NCBI GenBank assembly: GCA_902790175.1
Contig: CADAQZ010000020.1
Location: forward strand, 1 to 51,777
DNA length: 51,777 nt
From: an uncultured Eubacteriales bacterium
Lineage (GTDB): Bacteria > Bacillota > Clostridia > Christensenellales > Aristaeellaceae
Reading direction: 5' to 3'
The notes beneath the pieces were generated by a model. The model saw only the letters and a list, made by a program, of their open reading frames with translations, was not told the origin of the DNA and did no database searches. Made by a program: the position numbers and the translations under genes. Shown piece after piece: positions 41,322 through 51,777 of this stretch. Position 1 is the stretch's first letter. Each line of letters opens with the position of its first letter.

Positions 41322-42395
41322 ATGTCCAAACGTTATCTGATCCTCGCCGACGGCTCCGTCTACGAGGGCGAGGGCTTCGGCGCGGCGGCGCAGGGCGTGG
41401 GCGAGCTGGTGTTCAACACCGGCGTCGTCGGCTACATCGAGACGCTCACCGACCCCAGCTACTTCGGCCAGATCGTGATGCAGACGTTCCCGGCCATCGG
41501 CAACTACGGCATCATCGAGGAGGACTTCGAGGGCGAGTGCCACGTGAAGGGCTACGTGGTCCGCGAGTGGTGCCGCGAGCCCAGCAACTTCCGCAGCCAG
41601 TACGACCTCGACACGTTTCTGAAGAAGCAGGGCGTGCCGGGCATCTGCGGCGTGGACACCCGCGCCATCACCCAGCGCATCCGCGAGCGCGGCGTGATGA
41701 ACGCCATGATCGCGGACCATGTGCCGGACGACCTCTCCGCGCTTCAGGGCTACGCCGTCACCGGCGGCGTGGCGCGGACCTCCGCCAGGGAGAAGGCCGT
41801 CTACCCGGCGAAGGGCGCGAAGAAGTGCGCGGTGACGCTGGTGGACTACGGCACCAAGCGCAACATCATCCGCGAGCTGTGCGCGCGCGGCTGCGAGGTG
41901 ACGGTCGTCCCGGCGGACACCTCCGCCGAAGCCATCCTCGCGGGCCGTCCCGACGGCGTGATGCTGTCCAACGGCCCCGGCGACCCGGCGGAGAACACCG
42001 CCTGCATCGCCGAGATCCAAAAACTGCTGGGCAGGGTCCCGATATTCGGGCTGTGCCTGGGCCACCAGATGATGGCCATCGCCGCCGGCGGAAAGACCAC
42101 GAAGCTGAAGTACGGCCACCGCGGCGGCAACCAGCCCGTGATCGACCTCAAAACCGGCCACACCTACATCACCAGCCAGAACCACGGCTACGCGGTGGTG
42201 TCCGAGAGCCTGCCCACGGGCGAGGTGCGCTTCGTCAACGCCAACGATCGCACCTGCGAGGGCGTGGACTACCCCGACTGGCGCTCGTTCAGCGTGCAGT
42301 TCCACCCCGAAGCCTGCGCCGGACCAAGGGATACGAGCGCGCTGTTCGATCGGTTCGTGAATCTGATGAAAGAGGGATTAGGGACTAGGGATTAG
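41322..42395 (+). CDS. carA: Carbamoyl-phosphate synthase, small (glutaminase) subunit
   Basis: The 357-residue product has the N-terminal CarA domain (LILADGSVYEGEGFG, ELVFNTGVVGYIETLTDPSYFGQI) and a class I glutamine amidotransferase domain. The triad is the cysteine in GLCLGHQMM and the His and Glu in VQFHPEA. It hands ammonia to CarB. The last few codons (EGLGTRD) are encoded by the left arm of a palindromic repeat that begins inside the gene, so the C terminus has been remodelled by the repeat. GAGGTG precedes the ATG. Confidence 0.96.
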   Translation: MSKRYLILADGSVYEGEGFGAAAQGVGELVFNTGVVGYIETLTDPSYFGQIVMQTFPAIGNYGIIEEDFEGECHVKGYVVREWCREPSNFRSQYDLDTFLKKQGVPGICGVDTRAITQRIRERGVMNAMIADHVPDDLSALQGYAVTGGVARTSAREKAVYPAKGAKKCAVTLVDYGTKRNIIRELCARGCEVTVVPADTSAEAILAGRPDGVMLSNGPGDPAENTACIAEIQKLLGRVPIFGLCLGHQMMAIAAGGKTTKLKYGHRGGNQPVIDLKTGHTYITSQNHGYAVVSESLPTGEVRFVNANDRTCEGVDYPDWRSFSVQFHPEACAGPRDTSALFDRFVNLMKEGLGTRD

Positions 42396-42465
42396 GGATT
42401 AGAAAATGCCGCTGCCGCGCGGTAGCCACTATTCCTATTCCCTATTCCCTAATCTCTAATCCCTC
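42373..42465. repeat. GGGATTAGGG-type palindromic repeat, copy 3
   Basis: The left arm, made of AGGGATTAGGGA units (42373-42404), spans the carA stop codon. The right arm (42431-42465) is its near complement. The loop contains ATGCCGCTGCCGCGCGGTAG, similar to the loop of copy 1. It ends about 30 bases before the carB ribosome binding site. Confidence 0.85.
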
Positions 42466-42506
42466 CCCTCTGTATTCAATCCCTATAACGAGAGGAAGCT
42501 GACGAT

Positions 42507-46532
<4,026 letters not shown>

Positions 46533-47699
46533 TCATCCGCCCAGGGAGGGGATGCTCTTGCCAGGTCCCTTGAGGCGTCGTCCGGCCATGACCTTCCCCT
46601 TGACCCACTTCCACGCCAGGCTGGCGCAGACGGGCAGGCCGAGGCCGACCACGAAGTAGGCGATCCACCACACCCCGCCCTGGTACAGCACGGGAAACGC
46701 CGCCACGAGGCAAAGGGGCTTGCGCTCGACCAGAACGCCCGCCAAGTTGACCAGTTTGAAGCTCAAGAAGTGCAGGATCACCACGCCCATGGTGTTCTGG
46801 CCGACGACCACCATGAGCTTCTTCAGCCAGGCGATCTTCTGGATGTAGTGGGCGAGCTCGTACAGGAATACCCAGCCCGCGGCAGAATTCAGGAGCAGGT
46901 AAGCCGGAGTCACGTAGCTGTTGCTGCCCAGTTCCAGATGCATGCGCGGGTTATTCCACAGCAGCACCGCAAACGCGACCGCAAAGAGGATCGCGTGCCA
47001 TATCTCCGATCGCTCCCGGCTGTTGACGCGGAACCGCCTGAGCAGATAACCGCCGTGGAACAGGATGTAATAGGAGAACACTTTATCAAAGCCCGTCACC
47101 TGATTCCCCGTCAGGTAGCAGCGATAGCCCGTTGCCAGGAACACGATCGACAAGAACGTCTGGAGGAAGGCAGTGTCCTTGCACCTGAGCAGCTTGCGCA
47201 ACAAATAATCTATCAGGACATAGGAGACGGACAGCTCAAAGAGCGTCACCAGGAACCAGAACGCCCCGCCCAGCTGGGTATTGGCTTCCATCCGCAGAGC
47301 CGCCAAAGCGGTGTTCAACATGGTGCGCCTTGACATGTGATCCATCAGGCCGATGTAGGGGCCGGAGGCATATTCGAGCAGCAGGGGATTGTCGGTGTAC
47401 ACATTGAGGCGAATAAAGACGTTGTGCAGCGCGGTGTAGATCGTCGTCCACAGCACATACGGAAACCACAGCGTCACGATGCGCCGCCAGAGGAAATGGC
47501 CCAATCCCCGCCAGCTTTCGGCGTTCTTTTCCTTGTAGCAATAGCCGGAGGCGATAAAGAAGATCGCCATGTGAAACAGGTATACGAAATTGGTAAACGG
47601 CGCGCCGCAATGGCCCGCGATCATGCACGCGATGCCCAGGCCCTTGATGATGTCCACCGAGACATCCCGCGCTTTCCCTTCAATTCCCGCCCGTTGCAA
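46533..47699 (-). CDS. Membrane acyltransferase (acyltransferase-3 family)
   Basis: The 388-residue product has about ten membrane segments and the family's opening motif VDIIKGLGIACMIAGHCG with the conserved histidine, followed by FHMAIFFIASGYCY. This is the OafA/fucose-acetylase-like family that O-acylates surface sugars. The start is a TTG at 47699 with GGGAG about 12 bases upstream; no better start is seen before the conserved motif. Its stop codon directly abuts that of carB/dapF on the other strand (TGA|TCA). Confidence 0.82.
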   Translation of the reverse strand: MQRAGIEGKARDVSVDIIKGLGIACMIAGHCGAPFTNFVYLFHMAIFFIASGYCYKEKNAESWRGLGHFLWRRIVTLWFPYVLWTTIYTALHNVFIRLNVYTDNPLLLEYASGPYIGLMDHMSRRTMLNTALAALRMEANTQLGGAFWFLVTLFELSVSYVLIDYLLRKLLRCKDTAFLQTFLSIVFLATGYRCYLTGNQVTGFDKVFSYYILFHGGYLLRRFRVNSRERSEIWHAILFAVAFAVLLWNNPRMHLELGSNSYVTPAYLLLNSAAGWVFLYELAHYIQKIAWLKKLMVVVGQNTMGVVILHFLSFKLVNLAGVLVERKPLCLVAAFPVLYQGGVWWIAYFVVGLGLPVCASLAWKWVKGKVMAGRRLKGPGKSIPSLGG

Positions 47700-47740
47700 C
47701 CGGTCTTCACTCCCGTCTCGCCCGTTATTAATTCCAATGC

Positions 47741-47770
47741 ATTATAGCCGTAACCCCGCAGGGGTCGCAA
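47741..47770 (-). promoter_or_regulatory. Promoter of the acyltransferase gene
   Basis: On the minus strand TTGCGA (47770-47765), 18 bases and a perfect TATAAT (47746-47741). Confidence 0.7.
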
Positions 47771-47814
47771 TCATGCGTTGGTTTATTTCACAGAAACTTT
47801 ATGCTTCTTTTGTA

Positions 47815-47844
47815 TTGACTTCCATCCCCTGCATCCGATAGAAT
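47815..47844 (+). promoter_or_regulatory. Promoter of the beta-mannosidase gene
   Basis: TTGACT (47815-47820), 18 bases and TAGAAT (47839-47844). Confidence 0.75.
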
Positions 47845-47881
47845 ACATCCATCCAAATCAACTCGACAGGAAGGATCACCT

Positions 47882-50326
47882 ATGAAAAAGATAAACCTGA
47901 ACGGCGCATGGACGCTGAACGTCGTATCCCAGAGCGGCGAAAGGGTCTTTGCCGATGTGCCCGCGACGGTGCCGGGCTCCGCGTATCACGACCTGCTCAC
48001 GGCGGGCAGGATCGAGGACCCGTTCTGGCGCGACAACGAGAACGAGGCCCTCAAGCTGATGGAAAACGACTTCGCCTACACCCGGACCTTCGAGGTGCCC
48101 GAGGCGCTGCTGGCGTGCGACCGCGTGCTGCTGCGCTGCGAGGGCCTGGACACGCTGGCCGAGATCGCGATCAACGGCGTGCGCGTGGGCGACGCCGACA
48201 ACATGTTCCGCACCTGGGAGTTCGACGCGAAGGCTGCGCTGCGCTCCGGCATGAACGAGATCGCCGTGCTGCTGCGCTCCCCGACGAAGTTCATCCGCGA
48301 GGCCTACGAGGCCGACCCCTGCGAAGGCTCCACCGACGCCATGCGGGGCTTCCCCCACCTGCGCAAGGCCGCCTGCATGTTCGGCTGGGATTGGGGCCCG
48401 AGGCTCCCCGACGCCGGCATCTGGCGGGACATCGCGCTGCTGGGCGTAAGGCGCGCCCGCATCGGCGGCGTGCGCATCCACCAGCGCCACGAGGGCGGCC
48501 GGGTGACGCTGGAAGTGGCCACCCACATCTCGCGCTTCGGCGGCGGCAGGATGCGCGTGGACGTCTCCGTCACCGCCCCCGACGGGCGCGTGTTCACCGG
48601 CGCGGGCAGCGAATGCGCGATCAAGATCGAGAATCCCTCGCTCTGGTGGCCCGCCGGCTACGGCGACCAGCCGCTGTATGGCGTGTCGGTCGCATTGACC
48701 TTGGACGGCGCGGAGCTGGACCGCTGGGAGGGGCGCGTCGGCCTGCGCACGCTGACCGTGAAGCGCCAGAAGGACGAGTGGGGCGAGAGCTTCTGCCACT
48801 GCATCAACGGCGTGTCGATCTTCGCAATGGGCGCGGACTACATCCCCGAGGACAACCTGCTGCCCCGCGTGACGCCCGAGCGCACCCGGCGGCTGCTGGA
48901 GGACGCGAAGGCCGCCCACATGAACGTCATCCGCGTCTGGGGCGGCGGTTACTACCCCGACGACTTCTTCTTCGACATCTGCGACGAGCTGGGCCTGCTG
49001 GTGTGGCAGGACTTCATGTTCGCCTGCGCCGCCTACCGGCTCACCGACGCCTTCGAGGCGAACCTGCGCGCCGAGTTCACGGACAACATCCGCCGCCTGC
49101 GCCACCACGCCAGCCTCGCGCTCTGGTGCGGCAACAACGAGATGGAGGGCTTCCTCGGCTCGGGCCTGTGGGTGACCGACAAGCGCCAGCAGGCGGACTA
49201 CATCAAGCTGTTCGAGTACATCATCCCGCAGATCCTGAAGGCCGAGGACCCGGACACGTTCTACTGGCCCTCCAGCCCCTCCAGCGGCGGCAGCTTTGAC
49301 AACCCGCTGAACCCGGACGTGGGCGACGTGCACTACTGGGACGTGTGGCACGGCATGAAGCCCTTTACGGACTACCGCAACCACCTGTTCCGCTACGTGT
49401 CGGAGTTCGGCTTCCAGTCGTTCCCCCCGATGGCCACCATCCGCCAGTTCACGCTGCCGGAGGACCTCAACGTGTTCTCCTACGTGATGGAGAAGCACCA
49501 GCGCAACGCCTCCGCCAACGGCAAGATCGCCGAGTACCTGTCGCAGATGTACCGGTATCCGGCCACGCTGGACGGCTTCGTGTACGCCTCGCAGCTGCTG
49601 CAGGCCCAGGCCATGCAGTACGGCGTGGAGCACTGGCGGCGCAACCGCGGACGCTGCATGGGCGCGCTGGTTTGGCAGCTGAACGACTGCTGGCCGGTGG
49701 TCAGCTGGGCCAGCGTCGACTACTACGGCCGCTGGAAGGCGCTGCACTACTACGAAAAGCGCTTCTTCGCGCCGGTACTGATCTCCTGTCACGAGGAAGG
49801 CGTGCTCTCGCAGGACACGAACGTGAACGCCGAGCCCTTCGAGCTGAAGAAGTCCGCGCGGCTGAACGTGTCCAATGAGACGATGGCGCCGTTTAAGGGC
49901 ACGGCCCGCTGGTCGCTGCGCCGTCCCGACGCCACGGTCATCTCCGAGGGCAGCTTCGAGGTGGACGTGCCCGCGCTGTCGGCCGTGTGGCTCCCCGAGC
50001 AGGACTTCTCCCGCGAGGACACCTACGGCTGCTACTACGCCTACGCGCTCGAGGACGCGCAGGGCGACGAGGTGGGCAGCGGCACCGTGCTGTTCTGCCC
50101 GCCCAAGCACTTCCGCTTCGAGGACCCGAAGCTCTCCGCCTTCATCGAGGACGGCGAGATCGTGGTCGCCGCGCAGGCCTACGCCCGCAGCGTGGAGATC
50201 CAGTGCGGCGAGGACGTGCTGCTCGCCGACAACTTCTTCGACATGAACGCCGGCGTGAAGCGCGTAAAGGTGCTCCGCGGCAATCCCAGCCGCGCGAAGG
50301 CCTGGAGCGTGTACAGCATCGGGTGA
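47882..50326 (+). CDS. Glycoside hydrolase family 2 beta-mannosidase
   Basis: The 814-residue product has the GH2 layout: sugar-binding jelly roll (MKKINLNGAWTLN..., ATVPGSAYHDLL), Ig-like domain, and a catalytic barrel from about residue 290. FGWDWGPRLPDAGIWRDI and YIPEDNLLPRVTPERTRRLLEDAKAAHMNVIRVWGGGYY are typical of beta-mannosidases. The acid/base is Glu420 in WCGNNEMEG and the nucleophile Glu508 in VSEFGFQSFPP. There is no signal peptide, so it hydrolyses terminal beta-mannose from imported oligosaccharides. AGGAAGGA precedes the ATG. Confidence 0.93.
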   Translation: MKKINLNGAWTLNVVSQSGERVFADVPATVPGSAYHDLLTAGRIEDPFWRDNENEALKLMENDFAYTRTFEVPEALLACDRVLLRCEGLDTLAEIAINGVRVGDADNMFRTWEFDAKAALRSGMNEIAVLLRSPTKFIREAYEADPCEGSTDAMRGFPHLRKAACMFGWDWGPRLPDAGIWRDIALLGVRRARIGGVRIHQRHEGGRVTLEVATHISRFGGGRMRVDVSVTAPDGRVFTGAGSECAIKIENPSLWWPAGYGDQPLYGVSVALTLDGAELDRWEGRVGLRTLTVKRQKDEWGESFCHCINGVSIFAMGADYIPEDNLLPRVTPERTRRLLEDAKAAHMNVIRVWGGGYYPDDFFFDICDELGLLVWQDFMFACAAYRLTDAFEANLRAEFTDNIRRLRHHASLALWCGNNEMEGFLGSGLWVTDKRQQADYIKLFEYIIPQILKAEDPDTFYWPSSPSSGGSFDNPLNPDVGDVHYWDVWHGMKPFTDYRNHLFRYVSEFGFQSFPPMATIRQFTLPEDLNVFSYVMEKHQRNASANGKIAEYLSQMYRYPATLDGFVYASQLLQAQAMQYGVEHWRRNRGRCMGALVWQLNDCWPVVSWASVDYYGRWKALHYYEKRFFAPVLISCHEEGVLSQDTNVNAEPFELKKSARLNVSNETMAPFKGTARWSLRRPDATVISEGSFEVDVPALSAVWLPEQDFSREDTYGCYYAYALEDAQGDEVGSGTVLFCPPKHFRFEDPKLSAFIEDGEIVVAAQAYARSVEIQCGEDVLLADNFFDMNAGVKRVKVLRGNPSRAKAWSVYSIG

Positions 50327-50330
50327 GGGG

Positions 50331-50359
50331 TTGACAAGCAAGTCATTTCGTCCTATAAT
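50331..50359 (+). promoter_or_regulatory. Consensus promoter of the antisense RNA
   Basis: Perfect TTGACA (50331-50336), 17 bases, perfect TATAAT (50354-50359). Inverted copies TTCGTC/GACGAA and GTCATT/AATGAC flank the -10. It begins four bases after the beta-mannosidase stop. Confidence 0.9.
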
Positions 50360-50365
50360 AATGAC

Positions 50366-50463
50366 GAAGAGCGAACCACGCACGCGGTTGCTCCTCAACG
50401 ATCAAGAAACCCCGGTTTTACCCAAAGCCTCCGTCACTTGCCAGAGTGGCGGTTGCTTTTTTT
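50366..50463 (+). ncRNA. Putative antisense RNA, about 98 nt
   Basis: A consensus promoter predicts a start near 50366. A hairpin (CCGTCACT, loop TGCCAG, AGTGGCGG) followed by TTGC and seven T at 50431-50463 ends the transcript. It has no ORF of note. It is complementary to the last ten codons and the 3' region of the 28-codon ORF on the minus strand. Its 5' end also carries GCGGTTGCTCCT, the same sequence as in the ORF's 5' leader. This is the geometry of a type I antitoxin RNA. Confidence 0.65.
50431..50463 (+). terminator. Terminator of the antisense RNA
   Basis: An 8-bp stem (CCGTCACT/AGTGGCGG with one G-T pair), loop TGCCAG, then TTGC and T7. It overlaps the end of the 28-codon ORF on the other strand. 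Confidence 0.82.
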
Positions 50464-50520
50464 GCGCTCGTACACGATGATCGTGACGGTGTACCTTCCG
50501 ATATGGAACGTAACTCGCAT
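50434..50520 (-). CDS. Putative 28-residue toxin-like peptide
   Basis: The ORF begins with ATG at 50520-50518, preceded by a perfect AGGAGGTGAGG. The peptide starts MRVTFHIGRYTVTIIVY and ends with a basic tail ERKKSNRHSGK. The first 17 residues are rich in beta-branched and hydrophobic residues, the rest is charged. The ribosome binding site is locked in a 7-bp hairpin with GAAA loop (50527-50544). The gene has its own promoter and overlaps an antisense RNA at its 3' end. I do not recognise the peptide; a type I toxin is the best reading, but it could be a leader peptide. Confidence 0.6.
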   Translation of the reverse strand: MRVTFHIGRYTVTIIVYERKKSNRHSGK

Positions 50521-50598
50521 GGTCCTCACCTCCTTTCGGAGATGTAGGAGCAACCGCCCTGCGTTTGTATTCGCTCTTCGGCCCTTTCGGGCATCTTC

Positions 50599-50627
50599 AT
50601 GTTACAGGATCAGCCTGTGCTTGTCAA
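50599..50627 (-). promoter_or_regulatory. Promoter of the 28-codon ORF
   Basis: On the minus strand perfect TTGACA (50627-50622), 17 bases and TAACAT (50604-50599). The first ten bases, TTGACAAGCA, are identical to those of the opposing promoter at 50331. Confidence 0.8.
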
Positions 50628-50636
50628 GACAGACAG

Positions 50637-50666
50637 GCGGCGCTGTCGCGTATGCGACAGCGCCGC
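50637..50666. terminator. Strong hairpin after the truncated binding-protein gene
   Basis: A perfect 13-bp stem, GCGGCGCTGTCGC with loop GTAT. No clear T-run follows on either strand, so termination efficiency is uncertain. It lies between the stop codon of the binding-protein gene and the ORF promoter. Confidence 0.55.
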
Positions 50667-50698
50667 TCTCATGTCCTTACGAACTCAATTCAACCGGA

Positions 50699-51777
50699 TC
50701 AGCGGCCGAACTGCACGTCGTTGTTGCCGGACTCGGTGGTCCACATCTCCAGCATGTTGATGGGATCGTTGAAGTCGGCGATCCAGCCGTTGCGGGCCAC
50801 GTCGTAGTTGCCGGCCTTGCGGTCATCCAGGAACACGTTCCAGTCGCAGGTGCGGATGGTCATGGTGATGCCCACGGCCGCCAGGTCCTGCTGGATGCAC
50901 TCGGCGATGGCGATGTGGCCGGAGGACTCGTTGGTCAGGTACTCGAAGCTGATCGGGGTCGCGTCGGACAGCATGCCGTCGTCGCCGAACTCAAAGCCGG
51001 CTTCCTTCAGCAGCTCGATCGCGCCGTCCACGTCCACCTCGTAGTCGTAGTAGCCCACGTTCTCCTCGTCGGGATAGGTGTAGGCGTCGTCGTTGGCCTT
51101 GAACACGCCGCCGTTGCCGTCGGCCATGCCCTCGGGGATGAAGGCGTTGGCGGGCTTCTGCTCGCACTGGCCCACGGTATCGATGATGTACTCGCGGTCG
51201 ATCAGCTTGGACAGCGCCTTGCGCATCGCGGCAGCCTGCTCCACGGTCTTGCCGGCGAACAGGTCGCTCTTCACGTTGAAGCACACATAGTAGGTGCCCA
51301 GGTTGTCGATGATGTGGAACTCGGGGTTGTCCTTCAGGTTCTGGATCTCATCGGTGGGAACGGAGTCGATGAAGTCCACGTCGCCGGCCTGATAGGCGGC
51401 ATAGATGGCGGTGTCGTCGGCGGAGAGCATGAACTCCAGCTTCTCCAGCTTCACGTTCTCGGCATCATAGTAGTTGGGGTTCTTGGTGTAGACCATGGAC
51501 TCGTTGTGGGTCCACTCGGTCAGCGTGAAGGGACCGGAGGTCACGAAGCCGGCCTCGTTGGCCCAGGCGCCGGGATTCTCCTGCCAGCCCTCGACGGCCT
51601 CGACGGCCTGCTGGGGCACGGCGTAGAAGGCGGGGAACGCCATCAGGTCCAGCATGTAGGCGCAGGGCGCGTCCAGCTCGACGGTCAGGGTGGTGCCGTC
51701 CTCAGAGGCGGTCACGGCCAGATCGCTGGGATAGCCCTTGATGCCGTTGAACATGTAGCTGTAGTCCGCGGCGGTCT
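50699..51777 (-). CDS. Peptide ABC transporter substrate-binding protein, partial and C-terminally truncated
   Basis: This is an SBP family 5 (OppA/DppA-like) protein whose N terminus lies beyond the window. Visible motifs: GPFTLTEWTHNESMVYTKNPNYYD (the conserved SBP5 block), YYVCFNVKSDLFAGKTVEQAAMRKALS-type helix region with LIDREYIID, and the late VARNGWIADFNDPINMLEMW. In relatives about 90-100 more residues follow this last block. Here the frame stops at NNDVQFGR, so the second lobe is incomplete and the gene is probably non-functional or altered. The stop is followed by a hairpin and the toxin-like element, which may mark where the 3' end was lost. Confidence 0.85.
   Translation of the reverse strand, partial: TAADYSYMFNGIKGYPSDLAVTASEDGTTLTVELDAPCAYMLDLMAFPAFYAVPQQAVEAVEGWQENPGAWANEAGFVTSGPFTLTEWTHNESMVYTKNPNYYDAENVKLEKLEFMLSADDTAIYAAYQAGDVDFIDSVPTDEIQNLKDNPEFHIIDNLGTYYVCFNVKSDLFAGKTVEQAAAMRKALSKLIDREYIIDTVGQCEQKPANAFIPEGMADGNGGVFKANDDAYTYPDEENVGYYDYEVDVDGAIELLKEAGFEFGDDGMLSDATPISFEYLTNESSGHIAIAECIQQDLAAVGITMTIRTCDWNVFLDDRKAGNYDVARNGWIADFNDPINMLEMWTTESGNNDVQFGR

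Larger units (their letters stand above)
50365..50580. repeat. Terminal inverted repeats of the toxin-antitoxin-like element
   Basis: CGAAGAGCGAA (50365-50375) and GCGGTTGCTCCT (50384-50395) recur inverted as AGGAGCAACCGC (50546-50557) and TTCGCTCTTCG (50570-50580). Just outside, TTGACAAGCA (50331-50340) recurs inverted at 50618-50627. In the minus-strand mRNA these sequences would pair the 5' and 3' ends with each other. Confidence 0.85.

Noticed and set aside
47876-50398. Minus-strand open frame of 840 codons opposite the beta-mannosidase
   Set aside because: Low-complexity His/Val/Arg/Gly sequence without motifs; the plus-strand GH2 gene is clear.

Overview
The window looks like chromosomal DNA from a high-GC member of the Bacillota, most likely an uncultured gut-type Clostridia. 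This rests on features in the sequence: strong AGGAGG-type ribosome binding sites, a T-box leader on metG, an IspH-ribosomal protein S1 fusion, a CarB-DapF fusion, a PPi-type phosphofructokinase and SpoIID-like envelope proteins. The exact family is inference. I saw no transposase, phage, CRISPR or tRNA gene, but many short palindromic repeats lie between genes.

Layout: 1-4250 is the start of the S10 ribosomal operon on the minus strand (rpsJ-rplC-rplD-rplW-rplB-rpsS-rplV-rpsC), with a good promoter, a leader of about 280 nt and a decayed palindromic repeat between rplW and rplB. 4300-10900 holds three secreted envelope proteins on the minus strand: a Big2/phosphodiester glycosidase protein, a Big2/caspase-like protein and a SpoIID/SH3 protein. 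11120-14514 is an FHA-FtsW/RodA-PBP operon for peptidoglycan synthesis. An ABC exporter pair, uvrC and a PepV-like dipeptidase follow, then cmk-plsC-ispH/rpsA.

23400-27475 holds a lipase-like hydrolase with an AraC regulator, a 50-residue gene behind a promoter with paired direct repeats, a MarR regulator whose own promoter is bracketed by GGTACC operators, and a TatD nuclease. 27660-29945 is metG with its T-box. 30000-37900 holds carbohydrate genes (GH13, PPi-PFK, a GT4 glycosyltransferase, GH1), an SLC13/ArsB-type permease and a small membrane protein. 38000-40000 is a large acidic secreted protein. 40200-46532 is argF-carA-carB/dapF behind a full ARG box, linking carbamoyl phosphate, arginine, pyrimidine and DAP metabolism. 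After it come an acyltransferase, a GH2 beta-mannosidase and a 3'-truncated oligopeptide-binding protein.

The most interesting item is at 50331-50627. It is a compact element with converging promoters that share the same -35 decamer, terminal inverted repeats, a 28-codon ORF whose Shine-Dalgarno is buried in a GAAA-tetraloop hairpin, and a terminator-ended RNA of about 98 nt antisense to the ORF's 3' end. It is built like a type I toxin-antitoxin locus and I do not recognise the peptide. Other points of interest are a DapF domain whose first catalytic cysteine is glycine, two genes whose best ribosome binding site points at a non-canonical start codon, and a family of GGGAGTAGG-type palindromes placed just upstream of gene starts.
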